A stretch of 64,000 bases of DNA from NCBI GenBank assembly GCA_043557195.1, contig CP121314.1, positions 3,410,001 through 3,474,000 of the forward strand. The letters are read 5' to 3'. Both the position numbers and the translations under genes were made by a program. Below, in pieces: positions 42,393 to 52,644 of this stretch. The notes below the pieces were generated by a model, which was not told the DNA's origin, searched no databases, and saw only the letters and a program-made list of their open reading frames with translations. The stretch's first letter is position 1, and each line of letters begins with the position of its first letter. The stretch is from Jejuia sp043557195 (lineage in GTDB: Bacteria > Bacteroidota > Bacteroidia > Flavobacteriales > Flavobacteriaceae).

Positions 42393-43583
42393 ATGAATTT
42401 ACACGAATATCAAGGAAAAGAAATTTTAAGCAATTTTGGAGTGCGTATTCAGCGCGGTATTGTTGCACAGAATAAGCATGAAGCAGTTGCTGCAGCAAAA
42501 CAATTAACGTCAGAAACTGGTACAAGTTGGCATGTTATTAAAGCTCAAGTACATGCTGGTGGTCGCGGTAAGGGTGGAGGTGTAAAACTCGCTAAAAACC
42601 TAAAGGAAGTAGAAGAAATTGCAGGACAAATTATAGGAATGAATTTAATAACTCCTCAAACTTCTGCAGAAGGAAAGAAGGTGCATCAAGTTTTGGTAGC
42701 ACAAGATGTGTACTACCCTGGAGAGAGTGAAACCGAAGAATTTTACATGTCAGTTCTTTTAAATAGAGCTACAGGTAGAAATATGATTATGTATTCTACT
42801 GAAGGCGGAATGGATATAGAAACTGTGGCTGAAGAAACGCCGCATTTAATCTTTAATGAAGAAATTGATCCTGCTGTTGGTTTGTTACCTTTTCAAGCAA
42901 GACGCATAGCTTTTAATTTGGGTCTTTCTGGTACTGCGTTTAAGGAGATGACAAAATTCGTTTCAGCTTTATATACTGCGTATGTGAAATCTGATTCTTC
43001 ATTATTTGAAATTAACCCAGTGTTAAAAACAAGTGATAATAAGATTATGGCTGTTGATGCTAAGGTTACTATAGATGATAACGCTTTATACAGACATAAA
43101 GATTATGTGGATTTAAGAGATTTAAGAGAAGAAAATCCTGTAGAGGTTGAAGCCAAAGAAGTTGGTTTAAATTATGTTGATTTAGATGGAAATGTTGGAT
43201 GTATGGTTAACGGTGCTGGTTTAGCAATGGCAACTATGGACTTGATAAAGCAAGCAGGAGGAGAACCAGCAAACTTCTTGGATGTTGGCGGAACTGCAGA
43301 TGCTGCTAGAGTAGAAGCTGCTTTTAAAATTATTCTAAAAGACCCAGCGGTTAAGGCTATTTTGATTAATATTTTTGGTGGTATTGTGCGTTGTGATCGT
43401 GTAGCTCAAGGTGTAATTGATGCCTATAAGAATATGGGTAACATTAATGTTCCTATTATTGTGAGATTACAAGGTACTAATGCAGATATAGCTAAGGAGT
43501 TGATTGATAACTCAGGTCTTGATGTATTAAGTGCTACTGAATTCCAAGAAGCAGCAGATAAAGTTCAAGCTGTATTATCTTAG
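42393..43583 (+). CDS. sucC: Succinate-CoA ligase (ADP-forming) beta subunit
   Basis: TCA-cycle enzyme subunit, 396 residues. The start MNLHEYQGKEILSNFGV, the ATP-grasp region (VIKAQVHAGGRGKGGGVKLA), SLFEINPVLKT and the CoA-ligase part with NFLDVGGTADAARVEAAFKI and NIFGGIVRCDRVAQGV are all as expected. The alpha subunit gene sucD is not adjacent, so the two subunits are encoded apart, as is often the case in Bacteroidota. Confidence 0.97.
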   Translation: MNLHEYQGKEILSNFGVRIQRGIVAQNKHEAVAAAKQLTSETGTSWHVIKAQVHAGGRGKGGGVKLAKNLKEVEEIAGQIIGMNLITPQTSAEGKKVHQVLVAQDVYYPGESETEEFYMSVLLNRATGRNMIMYSTEGGMDIETVAEETPHLIFNEEIDPAVGLLPFQARRIAFNLGLSGTAFKEMTKFVSALYTAYVKSDSSLFEINPVLKTSDNKIMAVDAKVTIDDNALYRHKDYVDLRDLREENPVEVEAKEVGLNYVDLDGNVGCMVNGAGLAMATMDLIKQAGGEPANFLDVGGTADAARVEAAFKIILKDPAVKAILINIFGGIVRCDRVAQGVIDAYKNMGNINVPIIVRLQGTNADIAKELIDNSGLDVLSATEFQEAADKVQAVLS

Positions 43584-43604
43584 AAATATTTTAATATAAA
43601 ATAG

Positions 43605-43638
43605 AAAGAGCGATACCATTATTTGTCGCTCTTTTTTT
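43605..43638. terminator. Bidirectional terminator between sucC and DUF1456 gene
   Basis: Perfect 9-bp stem AAAGAGCGA / TCGCTCTTT around a 12-base loop, with a T-run after it. It overlaps the last codons of the convergent DUF1456 gene. Confidence 0.88.
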
Positions 43639-43897
43639 GTTTTCTATGTTCTCCTTTTGGAGTTGATTTTTGTTTTGGAGGCATCGGTCCTCTTAAATGA
43701 ATTACAAGTCCGTTCAAAAAATTTCTAAGAATTTGATCACCGCATTCCATATATTTAGGATGGTCTTCTCGTCTAAAAAAAGCGCCTAATTCACTTTTGG
43801 AGATTCTAAAATCTACTAGTTCTAGAATTTTTACAATATCATCATCTCGAAGTTTTAAAGCAACTCTTAATTTTTTTAATACATCATTATTTGTCAT
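43619..43897 (-). CDS. DUF1456 (YehS-like) protein, single-repeat form
   Basis: A 92-residue cytoplasmic protein matching one DUF1456 repeat (NNDVLKKLRVALKLRDDDIV, AFFRREDHPKYMECGDQILRNFLNGL). E. coli YehS has two such repeats in about 156 residues; this gene has only the equivalent of the second, followed by a basic Lys/Pro-rich tail. Function of the family is unknown. The stop lies within the terminator shared with sucC. Confidence 0.85.
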   Translation of the reverse strand: MTNNDVLKKLRVALKLRDDDIVKILELVDFRISKSELGAFFRREDHPKYMECGDQILRNFLNGLVIHLRGPMPPKQKSTPKGEHRKQKKSDK

Positions 43898-44267
43898 GCT
43901 TATATTTTAAATGCGTGTTGTTAATGCATTTCATCGATTTTGTAATAGAAGGAATGCATTTCTAGCGTTTTGATAACATTTTCAAAGATACTTTAAAAAT
44001 TGACTCTAGAAACTTTAATTTTTTTATCACATTAAATGAATTAATTATCTAATAATCAATTATTTATATTTTATTTAAGTTGATAAAAATAGAGTGATAC
44101 TTAGTTGGTAACATGCACTTTTTTTAGACTAAAATTTATGAATCTTGACAAAATTGATAAAATAGCCGATAAATAACGGTTAGTTTTTCGATAAGATGTG
44201 CTATATCAACGATTAGCACAAAACCTTTCTGTGTAAATTTATACTATAATAAAATTACCCTCAAAGA
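43898..44267. other. 370-base gap without a gene
   Basis: Very AT-rich upstream region shared by the divergent DUF1456 and TerB-like genes. I see no convincing open frame, RNA gene or inverted repeat in it. No perfect TAnnTTTG was identified close to either start. Confidence 0.6.
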
Positions 44268-44681
44268 ATGATTAATAGAGTTGAAAAATTAAGCCTTTTA
44301 TCAGAAATGATTGCTTTTGCGCAATATGATAAGGATATACAAGATATTGAATATAATTTTTTACTAGGAGTAGCTAAGCAATTGGATATTTCTCGTGAAG
44401 ACTTTGATTATTTAATTAATCATCCTATAAATTATACGCATTTAAAATCTCATAGCGAACGTATTGTTCAGTTTCATAGATTAGTATTACTAATGAATAT
44501 AGAGCAGGAGCATGGAAGTAATACAGCATCTGCTGGAGTAATTAAACTTTACAATTTTGGATTACGAATGGGCTTAAGCCATGAATCAATATCAAAAGTA
44601 TTGTATTTAATGGAGAGCTTCCCAAATAAAATAGTACCACCTGATGTTTTAATAGATATTTTTAAAACCCAGTATAACTAA
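44268..44681 (+). CDS. TerB-like small helical protein
   Basis: A 137-residue all-helical cytoplasmic protein. The opening (LLSEMIAFAQYDKDIQDIEYNFLLGVAKQLDIS) is the pattern of TerB/DjlA-N-like domains, which often open with a helix followed by an acidic DxxxxxEE-type turn. TerB is linked to tellurite resistance and membrane-stress complexes, but no other ter gene is nearby, so no function is assigned. It converges on uvrB. Confidence 0.6.
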   Translation: MINRVEKLSLLSEMIAFAQYDKDIQDIEYNFLLGVAKQLDISREDFDYLINHPINYTHLKSHSERIVQFHRLVLLMNIEQEHGSNTASAGVIKLYNFGLRMGLSHESISKVLYLMESFPNKIVPPDVLIDIFKTQYN

Positions 44682-44724
44682 TTAATGTTGACAAAGGTAG
44701 GTCGTTAATCGGCTGATTTTTATG

Positions 44725-44755
44725 AAAAGCTAAAAGTATTATACTTTTAGCTTTT
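44725..44755. terminator. Perfect 15-bp inverted repeat at the uvrB stop
   Basis: AAAAGCTAAAAGTAT and ATACTTTTAGCTTTT around one T. It overlaps the uvrB stop codon and lies between two converging genes, so it probably ends both transcripts, although it is AT-rich. Confidence 0.7.
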
Positions 44756-46742
44756 CTAATTTTTCTTGGTAATTTTTTATATCATCTCTAAGTTGAGCGG
44801 CTATTATAAAATCCAAAGCTTTTGCGGCTTCTTCCATGAGTTTTCGTTTCTCCCGAATTTTCTTTTCCAATTCAGGTTTAGTTAGATATTCGCTTTCTGG
44901 TTCTGCAGCCCTAGCAGCTTCTAATTCATAACTGTAAGTGCTAACTGAGTTTTTAGCCAATGCATTATCTAAACTTTTATTCAAAGCCTTTGGTTGAATA
45001 TTATGCTCGGTATTATAGGCAATTTGTTTTTCACGACGGTAATTAGTCTCATCTATGGTTTTTTGCATACTGTTTGTAATTTTATCAGCATACATAATGG
45101 CCATACCATTCAGGTTTCTTGCGGCTCTCCCAACGGTTTGTGTTAATGACCGATTGGAACGTAAAAACCCTTCTTTGTCTGCATCTAAAACGGCTACTAA
45201 AGACACTTCGGGTAAATCCAAGCCTTCACGCAGTAGGTTTACGCCAACAAGAACATCGAAAAGCCCTTTTCTTAAATCTTGCATAATTTCAACACGCTCT
45301 AAAGTGTCTACATCACTATGTATATAGCGACATCTAATTTGAATTCTATCCAAATATTTAGTCAACTCTTCCGCCATTCTTTTAGTAAGTGTAGTTACCA
45401 ATGTCCGTTCGTCTTTTTCAACACGTAATTGAATTTCTTCAATTAAATCATCAATCTGATTTAAACTTGGCCGCACCTCAATAATTGGGTCTAATAATCC
45501 AGTTGGACGAATAACTTGTTCTACATAAATACCATCAGTCTTCTGTAATTCGTAATCTGCAGGTGTTGCACTTACATAAATTACCTGATTTTGTAGTGCT
45601 TCAAACTCCTCAAATTTTAGAGGGCGATTATCCATAGCTGCTGGTAATCTAAAACCATACTCTACCAGATTTTCTTTTCTACTTCTGTCTCCACCATACA
45701 TCGCATGAACTTGTGAAATGGTTACATGACTTTCATCAACAACCATTAAATAATCATCTGGGAAATAATCAAGAAGGCAGAAAGGTCGAGTTCCAGGTGC
45801 TCGTCCGTCTAAATATCTAGAGTAGTTTTCAATACCAGAACAATACCCCAGTTCTCGTATCATTTCTAAGTCGAATTCGGTACGTTCTTTTAAACGTTTT
45901 GCTTCTAAATGTTTACCAATGTCTTTAAAATAGTCATGTTGTTTTACAAGATCATCTTGTATTTCTTTGATGGCACCTTGAAGAATTTCTGGTGAGGTTA
46001 CAAACATATTAGCGGGATAGATATTTAATCTATCATACTTTTCTATAATTTCATTGGTTTGGATATCAAAGGATTCTATATCTTCAATTTCATCTCCAAA
46101 AAAATGAATACGAAATGCATCATCAGCATAACTAGGGAATATATCAACAGTGTCACCTTTTATTCTGAAATTACCATGGCGAAAATCTGCTTCTGTTCTG
46201 GAATACAAACTTTGAACTAACTGATGCAATAACTGTGTTCTAGAGATTACTTGATCTCTCTTAAGAGTTATAACATTCTTTTGAAATTCTATAGGATTAC
46301 CAATACCATATAGGCAAGAAACAGAGGCTACCACTAATACATCACGCCTTCCGGATAGAAGTGAAGAAGTGGTACTTAAACGCATTTTTTCTATTTCTTC
46401 ATTAATTGAAAGATCCTTTTCAATATAAACACCAGAAACAGGAATATAAGCTTCAGGTTGATAATAATCGTAGTAGGACACAAAATACTCTACTGCATTA
46501 TCAGGAAAAAATTGTTTAAACTCCGAGTATAACTGAGCTGCTAGTGTTTTATTATGTGCTAAAACTAGAGTAGGACGTTGAACTTCCTGAACAACATTAG
46601 CCACCGTAAAAGTTTTACCAGAACCTGTAACACCTAAAAGTGTTTGATATTTTTCGCCAGAAGTTAAACCATCAGTAAGCTGTTGAATAGCTTGAGGTTG
46701 ATCACCTGTAGGACTAAATTCTGATTCAATTTTGAATTTCAT
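44739..46742 (-). CDS. uvrB: Excinuclease ABC subunit B
   Basis: Nucleotide excision repair helicase-like subunit, 667 residues, complete. Walker A is LLGVTGSGKTFT, the beta-hairpin region is YYDYYQPEAYIP, the DEAD-like box is VVDESHVTI, motif VI is QTVGRAARN, and a C-terminal UVR (UvrC-binding) motif covers the last ~40 residues. A TAATTTTG element (minus strand, 46747-46754) lies 4 bases before the ATG, so the message may be almost leaderless. Confidence 0.98.
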   Translation of the reverse strand: MKFKIESEFSPTGDQPQAIQQLTDGLTSGEKYQTLLGVTGSGKTFTVANVVQEVQRPTLVLAHNKTLAAQLYSEFKQFFPDNAVEYFVSYYDYYQPEAYIPVSGVYIEKDLSINEEIEKMRLSTTSSLLSGRRDVLVVASVSCLYGIGNPIEFQKNVITLKRDQVISRTQLLHQLVQSLYSRTEADFRHGNFRIKGDTVDIFPSYADDAFRIHFFGDEIEDIESFDIQTNEIIEKYDRLNIYPANMFVTSPEILQGAIKEIQDDLVKQHDYFKDIGKHLEAKRLKERTEFDLEMIRELGYCSGIENYSRYLDGRAPGTRPFCLLDYFPDDYLMVVDESHVTISQVHAMYGGDRSRKENLVEYGFRLPAAMDNRPLKFEEFEALQNQVIYVSATPADYELQKTDGIYVEQVIRPTGLLDPIIEVRPSLNQIDDLIEEIQLRVEKDERTLVTTLTKRMAEELTKYLDRIQIRCRYIHSDVDTLERVEIMQDLRKGLFDVLVGVNLLREGLDLPEVSLVAVLDADKEGFLRSNRSLTQTVGRAARNLNGMAIMYADKITNSMQKTIDETNYRREKQIAYNTEHNIQPKALNKSLDNALAKNSVSTYSYELEAARAAEPESEYLTKPELEKKIREKRKLMEEAAKALDFIIAAQLRDDIKNYQEKLEKLKV

Positions 46743-46768
46743 TTAGCAAAATTACGGAAAATATGTGG

Positions 46769-49700
46769 TTATCTTTTTAGTGTAAAATGCCCCATAAACG
46801 TTCTGCCATCCTCAAGATAAACTTTAAACCAATAATCATCGGTAGGCATTAATTGTCCATTATAAGTTCCGTTCCATCCATCGGATGAGGTGAGTAATTG
46901 TTTTATGAGTTTCCCATACCGGTCGTATATGTAAATAGTGCTATTGCCTTGAGTATTTTGGTCAATACCTTTAATATTCCATGTATCGTTGGATCCATCC
47001 CCGTTAGGTGTAAAAAACCGTGAGTATCCTATTACTGAAATATTCAAAGTAGTAATACCGCATATGGGATCTCTAACATAAATTGTGTAAAACCCTGGTT
47101 TTACTCTGTCAAAAAATGGATCGTTTTGATAGTTTATAAAATTCGAATTTTCTTCAACCAGCGCATAATCATAATTACCCATACCTAAATTTGTAGGGTC
47201 TATGGTTACTGAGTTGTTTTCAGATATATCTACTATTGTAACGTCATCTAATGTAATAGTAGCCTGTTCGGAGGCGTCGACGAATATTTCTCTAGATCTA
47301 GAGCATCCTGTACCATCAGTTTTTGTGAGCGTAATAGTATAGGTGCCTGGATTGGAAACATTAACGGTTCTGTCGTTTGAGATAAATTGATCTGTTGTGG
47401 CTCCATCCAAACTCGTCCATAACCATTCGTAATCAAAAACTTCATTTGGATTATCTTCAAAGGGTTCTAAAGTAATTGTGAATGTGGGGTCAGATGTACA
47501 AACTATTTGCGGAGGTAATACAGTGAATTCTGGTAATGGGTTTACAAATAAATCTATAGTTGTAGTTGCTTTACACATTAGATTATTTGGGTTTATAACT
47601 TCTGCTATGATTCTTTGGTTTCCGGATATTAATGGATTTGGTAGAGAAGGTTCCCCCGAAATAAAATTTCCATTTTCATCTATATAATCATAAAATATAA
47701 GCATTCCCGTTTGGTTACCGATAATGGTTGAGGTAAATGTTGAAGAATCAAATGGATAAAACCCATCATCATCAATATCTCCACTGTCACCATCACAGGC
47801 TATTTGTAGTGGAATAGGATTAGCTATGGGTTGTACGTCAACAACAAAACTAACTGTAGTTTCGTCAAAACATGGACCATCAGGATCTAGTGTATTGTTA
47901 TTTGTTACTCTAACGGTTATGGTTTGGTTTTCAGTTAAAAAAACGGGTTGAATTGGACTAATTACAGGAGAACCATCATTATAAAGTAACGGGTTACCAT
48001 TATCATCAAAATATGTGATTGTTATATCTGATGGGTTTTGACCATCCAAAATATCAGACTCAAGTTGAGAAACATTAAATGGATAATTTAGTATAGCATC
48101 AATTGGATCTATATCACACTGTCTTTCTATTACTACAGAATTAGCCACAGGTAAAGCTTCAACATTCAATAGACTTGAAAATTCTTCTAACCCTAAACAA
48201 TCGTTACCTAAATCACTTTTTACTCTTACCCAAATATTTTGGGTATTTGGCGAGTTAATATTTTCGTGATTTGCTATATCTAAAATTTCGTTGGTTTCTA
48301 ATTCTGCATCAATTTGACTTTCATAAAAATGAACTGTAACATTTATGGTACTAAACACCGAAGTTGAAATTTCATCTCGAATAGATGTCATATCAAAAAT
48401 AGCAGTACCATCTCTATTATCTGCCCCATCATCACATTGATATATTGGAGTTGGAACGTATGATGCCAATGCTGCACTACTTGGATTAACTTCTATAGTC
48501 AATGGCGTAACCCGATAACAACCATTTGGGTTTTCTACGCGAATCCATTTGGTTTCAGGTGTAAAGCCTAAAGCATCTTGATATGCTTCTGGTGCTGCAA
48601 TACTATTTAATTCATTTTCAGCATCTGCTTGAGTTTCATAATATGTAAACAATAAGTTTTCAGTAAGATAATTTGGATTGATTTCTGTTTTAATATCATC
48701 TAAAGTAAGATTGAAAAAGGCTTGTCCGTCATTGCTATCGTCATCACATTGCGCATAAGTATTTGGTGCATTAACTTGAGGTAAACTAAACACTTCAATT
48801 TCAAAAGAAGTATCTGTAAAACAATCCGTAAATTGAGTATTTGTTACCCTTGCATAAATGGTTTGTAAATTGGCAATAGTATTATTAAAAGCAGAAGGTG
48901 TTGCTATTTGGTTTGTATAGGCTGCATCTGTAAAATAAGTAATGCTGAAATCTGTAACAGATTGACCATTTAGGATTTCTGTTTCTCTTTGTGTTATATC
49001 AAAAGTGATAAAGCCATCAACATCAGTTCCTACGGAGGTATTGTCACATTCTTGAATTCTAGGTATGTCTATGGGGTTAGCTGGAACCGCAGATTCATAA
49101 ACTTCTACATCAAAAATCGATGTGGCGAAACAAGTTGTATTTGTATTATTTTCAACGCGAGCATAGATTGTAGTATTTCCCGTTTCATAAGGACTTGCAA
49201 TAGCATTTGCGTTGTTGTCAGCGTCTATTTGTGAGATATGATAGGTAATGGATATATTTGATTGTGTACTGATACTATTATTTTGACTTACGAGGTCAAA
49301 AGGCATAGTTCCATTATTATCATCATCACAAAGGCGCATAGTTGGTGCAACATTAGCAGTTGGTAATTCTATAACAGTAAGTTGTATTTCATCAGAATAG
49401 ATTCCGCAACTATTACCATTTCTATTTAAGAATGCTCTATAAAAATTACTATTAAAAGTTAATGGTGTATTAGTAATGAGCAAGCTTGACGTTTGTGAGT
49501 CACTATATGTGGCATCATCTAAAATAGCATTCCAATTAACACCATCACTCGATATCTCCCATTGAATAGTGTCAAAAGTGGTTGATATCAATGAGATATT
49601 ATTATCTGAGCTTTCACAAACTTCTAAATCAATAGGTTGTGTTGTTATCATTATTGGCGCACTATCTAAATAGTCGGCATTTGGAATTGTATAACCATCC

Positions 49701-52492
49701 AAAGCATTATTCACTAAGCCATTTGCATCGACAGTTACGGCATTGTCTCCTAAATAATCATCCTCATTAACATCTGAAAAACCTGCTTCGATAACATCGC
49801 TACAGCCATCACCATCGCTATCAGCATCTATATAGGTGAATATTAAATCGGCATCTAAATCATTTAAAGTGTAACCAATTTCATTGCTGTCAGGAGTTGT
49901 TTCTGCAGCATCTGCCCAACCATTAACGCCATAAGTTGGTCCGTCTTCTATACCATTTAAATCTGTATCAGAAAGTAACCCTAATTCTCCCGTTTCTATT
50001 AAGTCTGTTATCCCATCATTATCACTATCAAGATCATAAAAATCTAAAACGCCATCATTGTCAGTATCAATAGGGATTAACGTTATGTCATAAATATCAT
50101 CTAAACCATTCAAATCAATATCAATTCCTGAAAGTGCTACTAAAGTTCCTTGGTTTTCAACAAAATCTGGAATTCCATCATTGTCACTATCTAAATCAAA
50201 TTCGTCTTTAATACCGTCATTATCGTTGTCATTTTTAAAGCATGTTAAAGAAATATTTGCTTGAAAAATAGAGTTGTCAACGATATTACCTAATTTATGA
50301 ATAAACGTAAATCCATCAACTTGGTTGGCAAAAAACTCATAAGGTATATTTCCTGTAGGACTTAAATTATATCTGAAATGAATTTCGGACCCCGATATTT
50401 GAGTTATGCCACTTTCGAAAATACCGTCAAAATTCGAATCTATTAATAACCTGTCATCTGGATCCACCAAAGTAATATTTTTATTTGCAGGAGAAACTCT
50501 TACAACAAAAAACTCTCCATCAACAGAAGTATGAGTATATGATGTGTCTTCTGAAAACTTAATATTTACCATTTCTGTAAAAGCAATGCTATAATCGTTT
50601 TCTGCATTTGCATCTGCAGGAATTTCACTTATAATATTTCCTGTGCCAGTTAATCTCACTGAATTCACACCAGCACTAGAACGATTTAGTATTGTATTAT
50701 CTGTAGCTATTGTATTATTAACTGTTCCATCTTGAAATCTAAGTCTTGGAGGTCTTGTTTCAGATAAATCTAAAATAACATCACCTCTAGATTCATCACA
50801 ATTTACAATACCATCGTTGTCATTATCAATGTCTAAATTGTCTATTATCCCGTCATTGTCTCTATCATCGGGACAAATACTCACAGGTACTTCGACAGAT
50901 TCTAGTGTTTCTCCTGTACAAGTAATAATACCTATTAATTTATATCTAGCTGGAATTGTAGGTGTAATAGAAGGTACATTTAAAGCTAAAGATTGAAAAC
51001 CAGATCCATCGTCATAAAACCATTCATAACTATCAAAATTCTGGGCATTTGCGGCTTCTAAAGTAACGTTGGGGATACAATTCCCGAGTGTTACAAATTG
51101 TAAATCAAAATTAATTTCTGGAGCCGAAGGGAAACCTGAATAAAAGCTTCCAGAAGTTGCGGCCCCATTAACGTTAAAGTATGCTACATAAAGCTCATCG
51201 TCTCCTTGAACAGATACATTATTAGTTAATCCAGTAATTTTATACGTTACGTAATCGGGTTTACCGTTCACAGTACTTGGGCCAATTGCAGAAAAATTAG
51301 AAAGCGGTAAATTGTTAACGGTAACTGTAGCCCCTACTTTTGTTACAATGGAAAGTCCACCACTATAAATTGTACCCCCAATATTATCTATATTCGCAAT
51401 ATTATCTATGTTCCCTCTTGTTTCACAACTCAAAGGAGGTACAAAAAACATACCTTGATTAGCTTCTGAATTTGAACCGGTACCTTGATAAGCAAAAACA
51501 TCCTCAGAGGTCTCTACGTACATGTTACCAGCAGTGTTAAATTGATTTCCTTCAATTAAATAGTAATCACCAGCATTAACAGTAGCAACAGGAGTATTTC
51601 CGTTAATACTAATGGTTGTATTGTCTGTATGCGCCACAATTAATACATTTTCCCAAGCATTATTTCCGCCTCCTTTAACAAATATATACTCTCTTCCTAT
51701 TTTCGATAGGCCGGCGATTTGATCTATACCATAGTCTCTTCCTCCTCCGTTATCAAAACTTCCATTTGCTGAACCAGTATTTACAACTATTGGCTTATCA
51801 GAAGTTACTAAAGTGCCTATTAATCCATCTCTGTTAATGACTGCATCAAAACTATTGGTTGCCATAGTATAGCTTTCTCCTTCGTCTAGAGTAATATTTA
51901 TTGGAGTTGTACCTGTGTAATTTTTTATAATCAAACCTGCAGGCAAGTCACTAAAATTTACTTGAGTATCGTCCTCAGTTGCCATTACAGAAACAAAGTT
52001 TAGATAGTTACTTTGCGGATTCTCATTTGTATAGCAGCCTACTCTAAAAGTTGTGCCTAATGCTGAAAGACCTTTACTTACCAATGCACCTGCTTGGGCA
52101 CCACCTCCTGCATTCATTCTAACGGATACGTAAATTGGTGCATCTGCTTCAATTATGTAACCTCTATTATTTGCTACCGTACTTGTTTGAGGCGATGGAA
52201 TAAAAAGTTGACCGTTACCGCTACCAATAGAAATTTGTACAGGTGCAGCATTAGAGACTGAGCCTGTTATATAGTTAGCCATAGGTTGTCCTACAGGAAT
52301 TATAGTAAATGGTACATTGCCATTATTAGGCGTTGATAAATATATATATTGATCTTCTGGGTTAGCATTACCAAACTCAGCACTGGTTAACGGCGGGATG
52401 TAATGTTTTTTGCTTAGTTGGGAAAACCCTTTCAGGCTTAAGAGTATAATAAAGCAAACGAGTAGCTTTCTTGAAATATGGCTATTAATCAT
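46769..52492 (-). CDS. Giant surface protein with IgGFc-binding-like N-terminus, calcium repeats and T9SS type B sorting domain
   Basis: A 1907-residue secreted protein. After the signal peptide (ends LKGFSQ), residues ~30-460 resemble the IgGFc-binding N-terminal domain (YIIEADAPIYVSVRMNAG, LVTSDKPIVVNTGSANG). TSP3-like calcium repeats follow in two clusters, ~545-570 and ~755-900 (DNDGIIDNLDIDNDNDGI, FDLDSDNDGIPDF). About six ~95-residue modules come next, each starting with a CD-rich acidic turn and ending with a second Cys. The C-terminus (FFTPNGDGSNDTWNIKG to the final LKR) is a CHU_C/gliding-motility type B sorting domain for T9SS export and surface attachment. Probably an adhesin. Confidence 0.9.
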   Translation of the reverse strand: MINSHISRKLLVCFIILLSLKGFSQLSKKHYIPPLTSAEFGNANPEDQYIYLSTPNNGNVPFTIIPVGQPMANYITGSVSNAAPVQISIGSGNGQLFIPSPQTSTVANNRGYIIEADAPIYVSVRMNAGGGAQAGALVSKGLSALGTTFRVGCYTNENPQSNYLNFVSVMATEDDTQVNFSDLPAGLIIKNYTGTTPINITLDEGESYTMATNSFDAVINRDGLIGTLVTSDKPIVVNTGSANGSFDNGGGRDYGIDQIAGLSKIGREYIFVKGGGNNAWENVLIVAHTDNTTISINGNTPVATVNAGDYYLIEGNQFNTAGNMYVETSEDVFAYQGTGSNSEANQGMFFVPPLSCETRGNIDNIANIDNIGGTIYSGGLSIVTKVGATVTVNNLPLSNFSAIGPSTVNGKPDYVTYKITGLTNNVSVQGDDELYVAYFNVNGAATSGSFYSGFPSAPEINFDLQFVTLGNCIPNVTLEAANAQNFDSYEWFYDDGSGFQSLALNVPSITPTIPARYKLIGIITCTGETLESVEVPVSICPDDRDNDGIIDNLDIDNDNDGIVNCDESRGDVILDLSETRPPRLRFQDGTVNNTIATDNTILNRSSAGVNSVRLTGTGNIISEIPADANAENDYSIAFTEMVNIKFSEDTSYTHTSVDGEFFVVRVSPANKNITLVDPDDRLLIDSNFDGIFESGITQISGSEIHFRYNLSPTGNIPYEFFANQVDGFTFIHKLGNIVDNSIFQANISLTCFKNDNDNDGIKDEFDLDSDNDGIPDFVENQGTLVALSGIDIDLNGLDDIYDITLIPIDTDNDGVLDFYDLDSDNDGITDLIETGELGLLSDTDLNGIEDGPTYGVNGWADAAETTPDSNEIGYTLNDLDADLIFTYIDADSDGDGCSDVIEAGFSDVNEDDYLGDNAVTVDANGLVNNALDGYTIPNADYLDSAPIMITTQPIDLEVCESSDNNISLISTTFDTIQWEISSDGVNWNAILDDATYSDSQTSSLLITNTPLTFNSNFYRAFLNRNGNSCGIYSDEIQLTVIELPTANVAPTMRLCDDDNNGTMPFDLVSQNNSISTQSNISITYHISQIDADNNANAIASPYETGNTTIYARVENNTNTTCFATSIFDVEVYESAVPANPIDIPRIQECDNTSVGTDVDGFITFDITQRETEILNGQSVTDFSITYFTDAAYTNQIATPSAFNNTIANLQTIYARVTNTQFTDCFTDTSFEIEVFSLPQVNAPNTYAQCDDDSNDGQAFFNLTLDDIKTEINPNYLTENLLFTYYETQADAENELNSIAAPEAYQDALGFTPETKWIRVENPNGCYRVTPLTIEVNPSSAALASYVPTPIYQCDDGADNRDGTAIFDMTSIRDEISTSVFSTINVTVHFYESQIDAELETNEILDIANHENINSPNTQNIWVRVKSDLGNDCLGLEEFSSLLNVEALPVANSVVIERQCDIDPIDAILNYPFNVSQLESDILDGQNPSDITITYFDDNGNPLLYNDGSPVISPIQPVFLTENQTITVRVTNNNTLDPDGPCFDETTVSFVVDVQPIANPIPLQIACDGDSGDIDDDGFYPFDSSTFTSTIIGNQTGMLIFYDYIDENGNFISGEPSLPNPLISGNQRIIAEVINPNNLMCKATTTIDLFVNPLPEFTVLPPQIVCTSDPTFTITLEPFEDNPNEVFDYEWLWTSLDGATTDQFISNDRTVNVSNPGTYTITLTKTDGTGCSRSREIFVDASEQATITLDDVTIVDISENNSVTIDPTNLGMGNYDYALVEENSNFINYQNDPFFDRVKPGFYTIYVRDPICGITTLNISVIGYSRFFTPNGDGSNDTWNIKGIDQNTQGNSTIYIYDRYGKLIKQLLTSSDGWNGTYNGQLMPTDDYWFKVYLEDGRTFMGHFTLKR

Positions 52493-52644
52493 TTAATATT
52501 AGTGGTAATAATTCTTTAACAACTCTAAATATATTGCTTTTAAGTCTATAAGACTTAAATAAACGCTTAAGGTTTAATTTTTAAAGTTGAATCACTAGTA
52601 TTCGATGAATTATTTCGATGAAAAGCACGAAAAATTTAAGTTGC

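Noticed and set aside
49700..50250. Low-complexity DNA repeat
   Set aside because: It encodes Asp-rich TSP3-type calcium repeats (DNDGI...), a known protein feature.
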